In this document: piece by piece, positions 28,001-39,474 of the stretch | Layout of the letters: each line of letters starts with the position of its first letter | How positions within the stretch are numbered: the first letter of the stretch is position 1 | Origin: Lates calcarifer | Taxonomy: Eukaryota > Chordata > Actinopteri > Centropomidae | Direction of reading: 5' to 3' | DNA length: 64,000 nt | NCBI RefSeq assembly: GCF_001640805.2 | Contig: NC_066848.1 | Location: forward strand, 23,787,012 to 23,851,011 | The notes under the pieces: model-generated | The model's input: only the letters and a program-made list of their open reading frames with translations | Databases searched by the model: none | Told to the model about the DNA's origin: nothing | Translations under genes and position numbers: made by a program

Positions 28001-31000
28001 GCCGGGGGAGTTCAATTATTCAAAAAAGGTCTGACGAAACTCTTGCCTAGCTGACAGGCTGCGGCAGCTGAATCAAACAGCTCTGCCATGCTGCCGTCAG
28101 CTGAAAAACCTTCAATCCCCAGAGTCAGCTTTTCAGGAATGTGAAGGGGGGGGGGCTTAATTTTATTGATTGCTTATTATGCAACTAACTCTGAATAGGT
28201 TCCTCCACTATGAAACTGACCCATAAGAGACAGCGTTAGAGTGCCAATAACAAACTCATTTGCAAATACTCTCAGATGAACCACCCATAAACCAACAAAG
28301 AGGAGTTTCATGAGTAAAAAATTTACAGACAAGTTTATTACAACTAAGGTCTCTTTTATGCAGCCTTGATTCTTTAGTTTTGAAAACACAGTACTCATTG
28401 AAGTAATTGCTGAGATCCAACAGGACAAGCCATGTCAATGGTCATACAATTAGATAAGTTATAAATAAATCAGTATAGTTTAGTCATCTTATCTAAGAAC
28501 TCAGAAGTAAAACTTAAAGTAATAAACTCAAATTACACAGAAAAACAGTGCATGCACACAACTACAGTAAGGACAGTGTAGAGTGTTCAATATTAAATAA
28601 TCAAGATATTATAGAATATATAATCAGAAAAATAAAAACAGACAAAATATACAACTGAAATTGTGAAATAATCTTTTTTTTTTTTTTTACTCAGCTCTCT
28701 GGCAGGTCATTTCATTCAGCTCCAGCAGTTTCATTCCAGAATCTCCTTTATGTTGTCATTTCATAACAAGTAGTGGCATTATGTTTTAATTCACCACTTT
28801 CCATCACAAAGTCATTGTCAGTCAAATCACAATAAACAGGACAGAGCCAGGTGTGTGGGCGACTATCTGCTCATTCAGACCAAAGAAACAGAAATTTAAA
28901 TGATCTCCAATGAACAGAAGAAATACTCAATTATAATGACCTTGTAGTGAAGGTTTAAAAATATATTGGATTATTTCACTGTTTCAAGGATTCATGATGG
29001 ATGCTACCCAAACATATGGTTTTGTTAATAACATTGCTAATCTCAGGCTTTATTTCAAACCTCTCTGATCGTCCAACTGCACATAATTTTCCCCTTTGCC
29101 TTTTTATTGATGTTGCCCTCTTCCCACTCTCTCAGACATCATCTTGGTTATGTGAACACTAACTGGAGGAATCATAACCAAAACTACAAGAATAAGAGTC
29201 AAGTTGTAAAAAGTAAAACTATGAAGTAAGTACCTAAAAAAATGTTTTTATAGTATTACTGTACTCTACCTTGAACTGTGAATAAACTGGAGCAAGCAGG
29301 AATCTGCCTTATTGAGCATTAGGAAACTGCTTATGTTACTGGAGTGAGTGAGGGAGCACATTTACTCGTAGAGGGCAAAAACGCTAAATCACCATAAGAG
29401 ACCAGCAGGAAGCATTGTGTGTTAAGGGCCAATCACAGCAGCACTGTATGGGCGGCATTAAAAGAGCACTCTTGCGTGTTCTGACACTCTATTGACTACT
29501 AGGAGGCGACTCAGCCATAACATGTCACGCGCATAATAAACCATGCCAAACTGAAAACCTAACTAATGTGCAGGAACAGGAGAACACTCCCCTTAACTCT
29601 TGTCTTAATGCTAAATGCCTTTCCACCTGATTTCTCACTCTACCTCAGCTGCCAGAGAGTAAGGGGAACGCGGGGAGGCTTGTTAAACATTTGCTACGTA
29701 GCAATGTTTTTTTCATAAGGGGAGGAAGCAGGGGGTGGTTGTAACACATTTTGCTTATTGCTCTGCAGTAGTTTGTAGCCCACTCTTGTAGCAAAACAGC
29801 CTGGGCAGCTACTCTCATGTAATCAACAACCCAGAGTCAAAAACAGGGCTGACTTTGTTCCAGCTGGAGTTCCTCATTTGCTAATTTGACAGCAGCAGGT
29901 CAGAAATGCTTTGCTTTTTGCTCCACTGTAGCTAAGAGAACGACAAAGTTGGTTAAACGCAAAATTCTGAGAGAACAATCACCATGCACATGGGGCAGTA
30001 GAAACAAGAAATGCAACAGCTCACCACATTGTCCGTGTGTTTTGATATCCATCACTTGTCTGTCTCGTGCAACTAAAATGCTTCAGTTTCATCACATGTA
30101 AAGGTTTGTTTATATGGGGGGCATTTCAGCTTCTTTTTTTAGGGGTTCATCTTGTGCCTGTCTGATGGAAGAAACACCTTTTGATTTTAATCAGTCCAAG
30201 CGTCCACACAAGTTGGATTTTAATGCTTGGAGTCCATTTTCCCCCCAGCTGCACTTACACAATCTCCATAAGCAGGTGTTCCAATTACACAAATCCTCTA
30301 TGTTTACAGTAAATATATTTATAATGATAAAATAACAAAATCCTTCAGTTTCACTATAAGCTGTCCAGTTTCACTATGGACATATAGAGCTACGGGGGAC
30401 AAGGGAAATAAAATAGGACAAGGACTGTGGATTTTTGTAGTCACAGAGGAATTGCATCATGGCCAGTATGGAGACTCAGTATTATATTTAGATGGGATTG
30501 AGAAAATCCAAACCTAACATAGCACAAAACCAGTGCTTAATGGATTACTACAAGAAATATTATCACAAGAAGTCAAGGTAAAATAATATTTTAGTTGTGT
30601 GAATGTTATCTCAATCATATTTCTTCCTGCAATGATATAAGGGTTTCTAATGTGAAGCTGCCACCCACTATAAGTACAGTTACCGCCATCAGTCTAAAGC
30701 CTGCAGACATTTTCTGCAGGTTATTACTGCCGTATGACAACCTATTATCTCTCTATGACAGGCCATTACCTGCACAGAGGAGCTGGGTAATGAAATAGGC
30801 AGGAGGACAGAGAGAAGACAGTGTGCTATCAACAAATCAAACAGATGCTCTTTACACTGAACCCATGGAACCGAACACTGAGACTCTGTGTCAGAGTAGT
30901 GCTCCAGTGCACTGGGTTCACTATAGTGAGGGTTTTTACCCATGTGTTGCATTCGGGGATGTAATGGAGGGAAACTCAATCTGATGTCAGCATATGATTC

Positions 31001-33966
31001 TAATTAAAATTTCTTCAGCCTGAAGTGATGTGAAAAATGATCTTTGCTGCATTTTGATTGATTGGACAGACATTTAGTCATTTTTGACTCACAATTTGAG
31101 CATGATTGATGTCTCTTCTATAAAGCATTCCATTGATTAATTTGTTTTTTGGTTATCTTTGATCATTTAAGTCATTTATAAAGCAAAACCTTCTCTGTTT
31201 CCAGCATCTGAAATAGCAAGGGTTCATTGTAAATGGACTGTCACTGGGTTTTGGACTGTTGGCTGAACAAAACAAGCAAGTTCAAGACCTCACAATGAGC
31301 TTATTATATTTAATTGGTCATTGTGAAAGCCATTTTCAAGCAAACAATTGACAATATGATAAAGAAAATAATTAGTTGCAGCCCTAAAACCCTCACATCT
31401 CTCCTGATTGAACCAGATATCTCTTAGAAGACGTCCAACACAGTCATAAGGCATTGCTCTCACACAGCCTGAGATGAATAAAATAAGAGAATTTGCACAG
31501 CTTAAATAATGTGCAGCAAACATGCTTAATGTAAATGCACCCTTGGTTTATCTCGCTGATTGCAGAATAGATTTTAGATGTTAGTGGAGATTGCTTTCAG
31601 AAGTAGAAGAAAAAAGCCTTCACAAATCAACATGTTGCAATGTAAGCATACACTCTTGAATGTGCTCATTCTCCAATACCTCTACTAAACATCACCAGTC
31701 TATTTACCTATCACTAAATATTACAATCAGAAAAACTACATTCCTTTGGTTTTTGCTGTATTATTAAATGCTGAATTCTCAGCTAATTTATATTAAAGTG
31801 TTTGGAATCCTGATTTAGGGCCAGCTATCTTTGAATGGCAGTAATCAGAGCCAACAATCAGCAATCAGAGACGCATTCTTCGAGAGTGTTTGTGCGTTTA
31901 TAAGAGTGAGAGCATTGTTTTGTTGCTTCTGTTGCTGCTATTGCCACGTCTTTAGTCATTATCTGGATGTGCAGAGCTCGGTGTAATGGAGGATGGCAGT
32001 GTGGCTTTAATGTAAACCACAACTGATTGTTAAAAGTGATTTGAGAAGCAGTACCCTTAACCATATATGCAGACAATACCACAAGACAAACTAGAAGCTT
32101 TAGTTACATGGAGTTACAGTTTGCAACATTGGCATATTCTGGTCTAGAGTCCAGCTCAGACTAGAAAGCTACAGATAGTCAATATGTCCTTGTCAGAATT
32201 TATATATCAGAAAACTTTCAGCTTCTTATATTAGTTTAAATGCAACTTTTGAGGTTCTTATATCCAGATAAGCATGAGAATTTCAGAGCATTAAAATGGT
32301 AAAATAACGAAAACATAAAAATATAAATATATTTTATTTAATTCAAATAGGCTGACACTGCTATCAACCCCTGACAATCAATATGACACTAGTACAGACC
32401 GACACACACACAAGCCTGCTTATTAATTCTGTGCTGGCGTGCGGATCAGTAGAAAATTGAACAGCCATTCTGGTGAGCTGCACCATCACAAACACGGCCG
32501 CCATCCATCCCTATCGTCTCTCTTCCTGTCAGTCAGCAGCACTCCCTCTCACTCTTCATCTGTTTTGTCTCTCACTCATTTTAGCCTTCACTCAGCTCCC
32601 ACCTCTCCTCAGCAAGCATACACCTTTAAAACCAAGTAGTAAGTCCATGTAGTTTCACCAGATGCACCGGCAGAATATATTGGTTTAATAACTGCCTTTC
32701 AGGTGAAACAAGCGGGTCTCAAAAATAAGGTCTGGAGCCTCCCCGGGGGTGTTTAGCAGGGTTCTACTGGGATCCTATTAATATGAAGAACTGGTGAATT
32801 TCAATGTTTGAATTCCTTTGAAATGAACCTGTCTGGGGAATGCCCAACAATGACTTTTCCTGTGCAGCATCATGGTTAGAACATGGGAAAAAAAAAAAAC
32901 AGTCAGAAATGGGGAAAATAGACCCTTTAAACAAGTGCATTTAATCAAATACTGTAGTTCAGCTCATTTTTTCAGGTGCTTTTTAATTGATCTGACTGCT
33001 ACAGTTACAGGTGAACGGCCAGTAAGATATGCTGCAATACTGCTGGGTTTAACAAACCAGGAGTGTGCTGGGCTGTTATTGTTGTTACTGGTCACATCAG
33101 ACCAAGTAACAGCTATAGGAGCAAAACCCCACGTGATATTTCTACTTCTGAGTAGTTTTTCCACCGCAACATCATTAGTGACCAATCAGCGAGGCTCTCA
33201 GCTTCTTAGTATGCTCCATGTGAATGTTTCCACTTCATGGTTTTCATGGTAAAACACTAATATCCAAGTCATATACATCAAATCTTATATTTAAGCAATC
33301 AAAAGTTTAAGAATGACTTCTGCAGGCTGCAGTTCAGGCTGAATGCCACACCTCAGTTCACACCCATAATGCTCTTGGTCAGCAGCAGGACAGACAGTGA
33401 TGAGACAGGTGACATAGCAGATGTCAGGTTACCTCTTCAAACAGCTCCAGGCTGTAGGTGTTGTCGTCATCTGCGAAAAAAACCACCCCGGCGTCCCGCC
33501 TGTTCCGATGCTGTCGCAGCCACGCGAGAGCCACATTCCTCTGTTCGGTGGCGCGTGGCATCCCGGCGCGCTTAAACCTGCGGGGGGTGAACACATGCAG
33601 GTGCGTGTACGGCACGCCGCACCGGGCCAGGAAGCGCGCCACCAGCTCCGTGCGCGTCGTAGAGTCCTCCACTACGATCCAGTGGAACCGGGGCACCTGG
33701 CGGAAGGCGTGAGCCAGCCGGGTCAACTCCGCTTTCTGCACCGGACGGGTGTAAGTCGGAGTGATGGCGTAGATAACCGGCAGGGCAGATTGGTTCTGGG
33801 CGACGCCGACCCCCGGTGCGCCGGTCCGAGCCGCCCGTTGCGCCCTGCCGGTCCGACCGGCCACTGGAGCCCGGATCGTCCTTTTACTGTCGATATCGAT
33901 CATTATGATGACAATAAGGACCCATGGCAGCAGGATGAAGAAGCGGCTGAAAAACACTGATTTCAT
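10685..33966 (-). CDS. b3gat2: b3gat2, beta-1,3-glucuronyltransferase 2 (partial gene: exons 1 and 2)
   Basis: The protein is a type II Golgi membrane enzyme that transfers glucuronic acid from UDP-GlcA to terminal N-acetyllactosamine, the step before sulfation in the HNK-1 epitope. The two visible exons join as 33966-33433 and 10830-10685, with a phase 0 junction. The encoded protein matches the vertebrate GlcAT-S family closely: start MKS, short tail, membrane anchor, ITPTY motif, DDD metal site, then WPVGFVGG and the WYTGWR...DMAG block. B3GAT2 rather than B3GAT1/3 is favoured by the N-terminus and by the neighbour ogfrl1, which flanks it in human 6q13 in the same divergent orientation. 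The last part (catalytic Glu region, C-terminus) is not in the window. A single extra base at 10770 breaks the frame in exon 2 as given. Confidence 0.9.
13575..13630 (+). repeat. fragment of the same fold-back Tc1 family
   Basis: GTTCTGCTGGGGAACTGTGG followed by GTCCTGGCATCCATCTGG resembles the arm of the element at 22861-23281. No ends are visible. Confidence 0.55.
14253..14957 (+). mobile_element. hAT transposon 3' end (fragment)
   Basis: The plus strand reads SVERTFSALKRIQTYPSSTT then GQTRLSALASIS (14258-14353), the hAT C-terminal dimerisation motif. After a frameshift comes DNLYNRVIELI (14381-14413). The following non-coding 540 bp contains two direct copies of GAAATCTGATTGG (14609 and 14729, 120 bp apart) and ends in a hairpin whose last bases, CCTACCACTG, read CAGTGGTAGG inward, an hAT-like terminus. 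The rest of the transposase upstream is missing or unrecognisable. Confidence 0.75.
14900..14957. repeat. perfect 19-bp inverted repeat (hairpin)
   Basis: GCAGTGGTAGGCTGTCAGG (14900-14918) is exactly complementary to 14939-14957. Within the 20-nt loop CAGCA (14921-14925) pairs TGCTG (14934-14938). It lies at the presumed end of the hAT fragment. Confidence 0.95.
15155..15370 (+). pseudogene. short Tc1-like transposase fragment (tentative)
   Basis: The plus strand around 15163-15215 reads SDRSQIHSAATPNIQPVI. Around 15298-15358, with a frame break, it reads SPDLTISESAWD then KKQRTLRQP, similar to the C-terminal half of fish Tc1-family transposases (SPDLN.IE..WD). It is heavily decayed and no ends were found. 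Confidence 0.45.
16852..16878 (+). repeat. A27 homopolymer
   Basis: 27 consecutive A residues, preceded by a T/C-rich 280-bp stretch. No target duplication or retroposed gene was recognised beside it. Confidence 0.95.
17655..17882 (+). repeat. dispersed teleost repeat (AAGGAAAAACTTCCTTTTAA family)
   Basis: TCAACTTTATGTATATAGCT at the 5' side, CAAGGAAAAACTTCCTTTTA in the middle, then AGCCATCTGTCTAGATCAGT and an A15 run. This is a frequent fish repeat; the class is uncertain. Confidence 0.65.
20690..20985 (+). repeat. dispersed teleost repeat (AATAGAGGTCGCT-ended family)
   Basis: AAAGACCACTTGGTTAGAC, GTTTGGGTTAAAATAAATAC, AAGTCCTGTGTTTTGTAAAC, and the end TACTACTGCCAATAGAGGTC. A short piece of the same family appears at about 13275-13340 (AAACCACTTTGGTTTAGGGA). 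Confidence 0.6.
21973..22038 (+). repeat. (TG)33 microsatellite
   Basis: Uninterrupted 66 bp of TG in b3gat2 intron 1; the longest dinucleotide array in the window. Confidence 0.98.
22861..23281. mobile_element. fold-back miniature Tc1-type element
   Basis: Ends CACTGATCAGCCACAATATT (22861) and, on the opposite strand, AACTGATCAGTCACAAAATT (23281). TA flanks both sides (22859-22860 and 23282-23283). The arms extend far inside: the block TTCTGCTGGGAAAC...GGCATCCATCTGG (22933-22970) recurs inverted at about 23195-23240. The plus strand carries LIEYLWD and the minus strand IEHLWD, two inverted copies of the same transposase C-terminal motif, so both ends come from the 3' end of the parent element. 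Confidence 0.8.
25180..25460 (+). repeat. dispersed repeat related to 428-600 (copy 2)
   Basis: GAAGTGAATTTATTTGCTTT, then GCTAGCTTAGCTTAGCATGA and GGCAGGGTAAGCAGTTAG, ending near AACTATTTCTTGGCAAATG. It covers more of the 5' part of the family than the copy at 428. Confidence 0.55.
26560..26900 (+). repeat. dispersed repeat shared with 49210-49500 (copy 1)
   Basis: AGTGGAAAGCAGCACTGATG, TTTAGCATGCTAACCAAGC, CACTTCGCCATAGTGAGTCA, AGCACTGCCCAGAGGCGTAT, then TATAAATGCAACAATGGCTG. The same ordered blocks occur at 49210-49500. Confidence 0.6.
33433..33966 (-). CDS. b3gat2: b3gat2 exon 1 (codons 1-178)
   Basis: The start is the ATG at 33966-33964 with G at -3; the longer open frame upstream has no ATG. 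Residues 1-8 are the cytoplasmic tail (basic, MKSVFFSR). Residues about 9-23 are the membrane anchor (FFILLPWVLIVIIMI), followed by a basic, Pro/Gly/Ala-rich stem of about 40 residues with one N-glycosylation sequon (NQS). The catalytic domain opens with VIYAITPTYTRPVQKAELTR, part of the UDP-GlcA site in this family, and ends at DDD (166-168), the DxD-type Mn2+ site. The exon ends LFEE followed by donor GTAACC at 33432. It is far richer in G+C and CpG than the flanks, as expected for a CpG-island first exon. No in-frame stop or gap is seen. Confidence 0.95.
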
Positions 33967-34670
33967 GGCGAGGCTGAAGTTACCGTGCGCCTTCTCTTTC
34001 ACTCACTCCATCACAGAACAGAACAGAAAGGCACCGACCGACCGAACGCAACTCCAAGAGCCCCGTCCTTTAAATCATGTGTTTTTATTCTTTACAACCA
34101 AACAAGAAAAACCAGCATCTTGAGTCCATTTCAAACTATATAAAGCACAAAACCTTCCGCTGCGTCCCGTCCCAACGGGACCGTTTCCCTGTAGTCCTCC
34201 TCCTCCTCCCTCTGTCCTCTCGGATGGGACTTGAGTGCTTCTTCGTCGTCCTACCCTCCTCCAGCTGTCTCTCCCAAAAAAGCCCCGTTAAATTCCCATG
34301 TTCAGCCGTCCTTCAGTGCGCGTTTCCAGAGGGGAAAAAGACAAGCCGGAGCTGTCTTCTTTGCAGCGGGCGGTGATAACCCACCGATGTGCGCCGCCGC
34401 ATCACTTGGCGAGGACGGAGCGCTGCTCTGAGTCTGAGGATAATAAGGGAGGAGGGGAGGAGCAGGTGCAGAACAGAGGAGGGGAGAGTGGATAGAGAGG
34501 ACCTGGGGAGAGAGACACAGAGAGAGGGAGGAGAGAGAGAGAGAGGGAGAGTGTGTAGTGGAAAAGGGAGAAAGGCCTTGTTATGTTGTGCGCATCAGTG
34601 TCCGCTGAGAATAAACCCAGCTGATAGAGAGGCATAGAGACACAAACAGAGAGAGAGAGAGAGAGAGAGA
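33967..34670 (-). promoter_or_regulatory. b3gat2: b3gat2 5' UTR / promoter region
   Basis: This is the CpG-containing flank immediately upstream of the b3gat2 ATG. A two-codon upstream ORF (ATG GAG TGA, 34011-34003 on the minus strand) lies 37 nt before the start. Further out are long GA tracts (34500-34555 and 34649-34670; CT-rich on the coding strand). No clear TATA box is visible, in keeping with a CpG-type promoter. The transcription start cannot be placed from sequence. Confidence 0.5.
34500..34670 (+). repeat. GA-rich tracts upstream of b3gat2
   Basis: (GA) runs at about 34505-34555 and (GA)11 at 34649-34670, reading CT on the b3gat2 coding strand. They are candidate GAGA-type promoter elements. 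Confidence 0.9.
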
Positions 34671-36419
34671 CGGGAAACTAGTGGCTTATGCTGCATGTTG
34701 GGTTTGTCAAGAAGAAATGATTGAATAAAAAAAAAAGAGAAGAACTAAAGGGCATACCTCAGGGGGTATTTGAGGGAGTTCCAAGGGTTCCCTACTGTGG
34801 TGAGACAAGAAAAATCTGAATTTCAGAAACAGAGCCACTGCAAACACGGCTTTCACTCTCACCACTGCTACTGCGTAGATTATTCCAAACTAAAGAAAAA
34901 AAAAACTGGCTAAGCTATTCAGTTCCAGGGTTTGAGAGAGATTTATTTTTAAGTAAATAAATAAATGTAAATAGCCCAAAATAAGTCAATGCACTAAATT
35001 AGCTCAATTACAGAAAATGAAAAAAATCTAATATTTTAGTTTAATATTCAGGTTAACTGTCATATATAACTGTTCTAACTGTTTAAGTTATATTTGAAAG
35101 AAAAATGCAAAGAAAGCATCTTTAACGTGAAGATTCTCCATCTAACTCAGCCTCATGACAGTAAATCTTAAACTACAACCTGTCAGCCTATAGGACTCTG
35201 AAAAAGTTCCACAGAATCCAAATGTACCTTGACACTGACTCACAGCAGCACAGAACACCACACAACTGTAAATATGCCGAGGTGGAGCTGGTGCGAGGTG
35301 GAGGTGGAACAGTGATGTCAGTCTCTTTTCACGTATGAATTCACCTATGTCTGATCATCCATGTATGTTACATAAGTAAAAAAAAAAAAAATAAATGTAA
35401 AGCCTATGACTGGCCAGGGTCTCATCACAGACTGGCTAACATGTTGTCCTCTGCTGTATGTGTCTTGGCCAGGTAGTGGCAAGAATGTATGACTGATGAC
35501 TTAATCTGACACAATGGCCATCTTGAAAGACAAACACATTATAGAACTGTTGTCATAGAGCTCTCCTCTCCCCTGTGCCATTATCACTCCACACCAAGGT
35601 CATATCTAATCACACCTTGGATCCAACCGGGGTCACTGGTACATTGCGGATCCATTTAAGGATCCTTGAAACATGCGCATGCAGGAGTTCTCTGTCTTAC
35701 TGGCGTTCTCCACTTGAGCTGAGAAGCTAATCAGTGATGCTTAATTATGCTCGCAACACAGATCAAGGGATCTGCTGGGAGGAAAAAAGAGGAGAAATCA
35801 CTGATCCACACTAATAGAGTTGGTTCACACCAAACTAATTGCAGGCAAACAAGCTCATAATTTCACAGGATGAAAAAAAGCACCTTTCATTGTTTGGATT
35901 AGATAGTGCCCCGGGAGTGCTGATGTATGGGGAGGATGGGAAAAACTGGCAGTACTTTTTAGCACTGTGTTTGGCACTTTGAGAGTTATTGGGCATTACA
36001 TTGTCCTCAAACAAAATTACTTTTGGAGGCTTAATCAATCTCATGCTCAGTGATTTGGGTGAAAACCAAGTAATGGGCTTATTCAATGATAAATCACTTT
36101 TAAGAGACTGATGTGATGATAGCAAATGGATTTAAAGCCCCTATTCCAATATTAAATTGTCACGCTTTATCAACCTTGATTGCATGTTCTTAATCTGTTC
36201 ATACACAATGAGCAATTATGAAATTATGATAAAGCATTTTTTTTTATTAGTCATCATTTTGACTAAAATTACCTTGGAATTATTAAAAACTTTTTATTTA
36301 ATAAGATGTAGAACCTTGAAAGCAAGACAATTGATCTGAAGGAGCTCGTTCTATTTATATGTGATCAGTATAATAAAATCATACATATTGCTCCTTTAAA
36401 TCCTGCTGTTAGATGTTAG

Positions 36420-36745
36420 ACAGCGGTGCAGTGGTTAGCACTGTCATCTCACAGCAAGAAGGTTCGAGCCCCAGTTCGCCCCAGGGGCTTTTCTGTGTGG
36501 AGTTTGCATGTTCTCCCTGTGCCTGCGTGGGTTCTTTCAGGTTAGGTTAACTGGTGACTCTAAATTGTGTGTGAATGTGAGTGTGAATGGTTGTTTGTCT
36601 ACTGTATATGTGTTGGGCCTGTGATGGACTGGCGACCTGTCCAGGGTCACAGGGACAGCCTATCCCAGCTGACACTGCCTCTCGCCCAGTGTCATAGGCT
36701 GCAGCCCTCCTGTGACCCTTAAAGGATAAGTGGTACAGTTAATGG
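36420..36745 (+). repeat. tRNA-headed SINE-like teleost repeat
   Basis: A pol III box A-like TGCAGTGGTTAGC (36428) and box B GGTTCGAGCC (36461-36470) are followed by a body common in fish genomes (GTGTGGAGTTTGCATGTTCT near 36496; GACTGGCGACCTGTCCAGGG near 36628) and a GGATGGATG tail. I recognise the family but not a certain published name. Confidence 0.75.
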
Positions 36746-36765
36746 ATGGATGTTAGGTGTTTATG

Positions 36766-37030
36766 GACTGGTAAATGGACTGTACTTATATACTTATTTG
36801 ACACTCAGAGCACTTCACACTACAGATCACATTCACCCATTCATACAGCACATGTTCTATACAAGTGTTTTCTATACACACATTCACACCGATGCGATGC
36901 ACACACATCGGAGTACTTGGGTTCAGTATCTTGCCGGCACGCGGACTGGAGGAGCCAGGAATTGAACCACCGACCTTCTGATTGGTGGTTCATTTGTGTC
37001 TCATTTGTGTCCTGAGCCACAGCCCCGTTT
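36766..37030 (+). repeat. dispersed teleost repeat, GGACTGTACTTATATAG family (copy 2)
   Basis: Same order of blocks as the copy at 6886: AATGGACTGTACTTATATA, CACTACAGATCACATTCACC, GTTCAGTATCTTGCC, GAATTGAACCACCGACCTTC, CCTGAGCCACAGCC. It lies just downstream of the SINE tail at 36745, in the same orientation. Confidence 0.75.
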
Positions 37031-37453
37031 ACATTCATCATGTCAGTCAAGTCTTGACTCCTTTCCTAAACCAGAAAATATTTTCCCACTGGACCACAAA
37101 TAGACACCTCTAACAAAAACCTTTGCACCTCTAACAGGTGTAAAACAGCACCACAGTAATTTTCACATCTATAAAATGTAATGTATTGCATAGAGGGATT
37201 GTATAGTAGGAAGTAGTGTTAATGCTATGGAAACAGTTAGTCCCATTGTGGGAAATTTTGATGGTGCAACATAGAACATAAATTTCACCTCACGATTCAG
37301 ACACGCAAATAAAACTGGTGGTAAATATAATGCAACATATAGTAAGAAGTTGGACACAGCCTTTTTGTGATTGTATGTGTATGCACAGTTCTCATTGTGT
37401 GACTGTTTGGTTTGGAAGGACTCCTGATGTAATTCCCCACACATCATCTTCAA

Positions 37454-37455
<2 letters not shown>

Positions 37456-37505
<50 letters not shown>

Positions 37506-37552
37506 TGTACTTTGCTTGCTCTGTGTATGTGTGTGTGTGTGTGTGTGTGTGT
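37456..37552 (+). repeat. (CA)n and (GT)n inverted microsatellite pair
   Basis: (CA) at 37456-37503 followed 26 bp later by (GT)12 at 37529-37552. The two arrays are complementary and could form a hairpin. Confidence 0.95.
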
Positions 37553-37850
37553 ATCTGGCTCTGTAGCTTCCAATGTTCAAAATGCTCTACCTTTAGACCC
37601 TTACACTGAAAAATATTGATTAATGCAGTTTTAACTTGGAAATATTCATGTTCACCAGTGTGCAAACTAGTGCCCCTACCCTGTGCTCTGAAAAAGCTGT
37701 GGAGGTTTATATCATTCAGTATTTCTGAATTTCTATTTCTGCCTCCAGAGCAGCTCTGAGAAGTGTTTGTAGAGCTAAAACTCCAATCTGCTCAGCATTA
37801 CTGGAGCACTTTGTCAAAGCATGATGCAGTGAGTAGATGCAGTTTAAAAA

Positions 37851-37872
37851 CACACACACACACACACACACA
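37851..37872 (+). repeat. (CA)11 microsatellite
   Basis: 22 bp uninterrupted CA in the intergenic region. Confidence 0.95.
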
Positions 37873-39474
37873 GTTCATTTTCAAGTAATCCACTCCATTA
37901 TACTTTGACCCTCTCGAGACATATACAAGTCCTGGTCCAGCTCTGCTTTGCAGTGATTAAAAGTATCACCACTGAACAAGCTGGTCCCAGTAAAGTCAAC
38001 CTGGATGATGTGCTCTCCAGCAAAACTGCCTTTGACACAGACTTGAGTCAGCTGCTTGTCACCAGTGTAAGGTTGGATTCGGAGATGCTGTTGATTTGAC
38101 CCTGAAGGCTTGGCTATTATGTGACATCATGTCAAGTGTCAGGAGTCAGTGTGATTGAGGGCAGCTAGGGACACGCAATGTGGTGACACACCGTGATGTA
38201 GATGACCGAGGCCTCGCCCGCTAGTGGCAGAGTGGAGAGATGTGAAGCTAGGTCTACAGAGGAGACTCCACAGCACTATCAGGCTCAGACACACTGACAG
38301 CCACAGGGTCCTCCATCTCAGGTCTAAAAATAATATCATAATGTCTTTGGGAAGCCCTCAGCCTGAACTTATTCACATACAGATGAGCTATTACTATTAT
38401 TGACAATGTTATGTATTACTGGAATTAAAATTTTTAGTTTTAATAGCTTTGTTTTTTTCATTTGTTTGTTTCTTGAATTATCTCATTGTTTTGTCCTGGC
38501 ACATGCAGATATAGGCATACACACTTACAGTGTAGTTCCAATGCAGTTTAATACTGTGGGCAGGCTGGGCGATACACTGGACAGAGACAGAGCCAATGCC
38601 AAGTGCTGGAATAGAAAAAACAATGATAGAGAAGAGAAGACGTGAGTGTCCTCATTTTTGTGTAAGTGTGTATGTGTGTATGTGTGCGTGCTATAAGGGA
38701 AGCAGAACTACCCTATAACCCTGAGGGTATCTCACTGTCATCCCTTCAAATACAGCTGAGAGAGATGGTGGAAGATGGAAAGGACAAAGGAGTGAAAGTA
38801 CTGCCGCCAGGGAAACTGAAGGGAAAAAAAAAAGAAGAATGAATGAATGAAAACAAGTAAGACAGGAAAAGAGAGAAAGAACAAATGAATGAAAAAAGAA
38901 AAGAGCAGAAACAGGAAGGAGGAAACACTGATGTTTACTGGTGGAGAAACATCCTGTGGTGTTTGGAGTCAGACCCGCTACATAAATGCCACGACCAGCT
39001 AACTGGAGCATACCGGCCGTGATGCGAACATAAATCATAGCTGAAAATGCAATTATATGATAATTCACAGTGCAATTCAATTCAGGGGGACAATTCAAGT
39101 CAGTTTAAAAATGGCAACTGGATCACAATGCATCTGTCAACACCATTAGCATAGAAATAAGTTTCTTCTGCCGATTGGTGGGTGACTTGATACATTGTTT
39201 GATACTGCTCCAGGGGTGAAAAGTCATTCAGAGGCAGCAGTTGTCATTTGATGGCATCTTCACTAAAAGAGTCAAGAGTATAAAACTGTTAGGTGTTAAA
39301 TTGGTCAGTCTTCTAACTCCCAACATTCTCTTTAACATGGAAGAAAACAATATACCTTCATTCATTTTTAATTTTATATCTTCCTAACAGAGAAATGGTT
39401 TGACTCAAAATCACTTCTGAGTGTCTTATATTTATAAAAGTGCAAACAACTGAATGATATTAATGTTTTTACAT

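Larger units (their letters stand above)
10831..33432 (-). other. b3gat2: b3gat2 intron 1 (22.6 kb)
   Basis: Bounded by donor GTAACC (33432) and acceptor TTTGCAG (10831). No other exon is recognisable on either strand; open frames here are low-complexity or lack family resemblance. Contents are transposon debris (hAT 3' end 14253-14957, Tc1-type fragments near 13575 and 15160, fold-back element 22861-23281), dispersed teleost repeats (17655, 20690, 25180, 26560), a 66-bp TG array and an A27 tract. The stretches 27000-33400, 18000-20600 and 23300-24500 show no structure I can name. Confidence 0.8.

Noticed and set aside
33421..33960. 179-codon plus-strand frame over b3gat2 exon 1
   Set aside because: Antisense shadow of the GC-rich b3gat2 coding exon.
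38691..39098. 135-codon minus-strand frame rich in Phe, Ser and Leu
   Set aside because: Translation of a purine-rich (GA/AAAG) stretch; no family resemblance.
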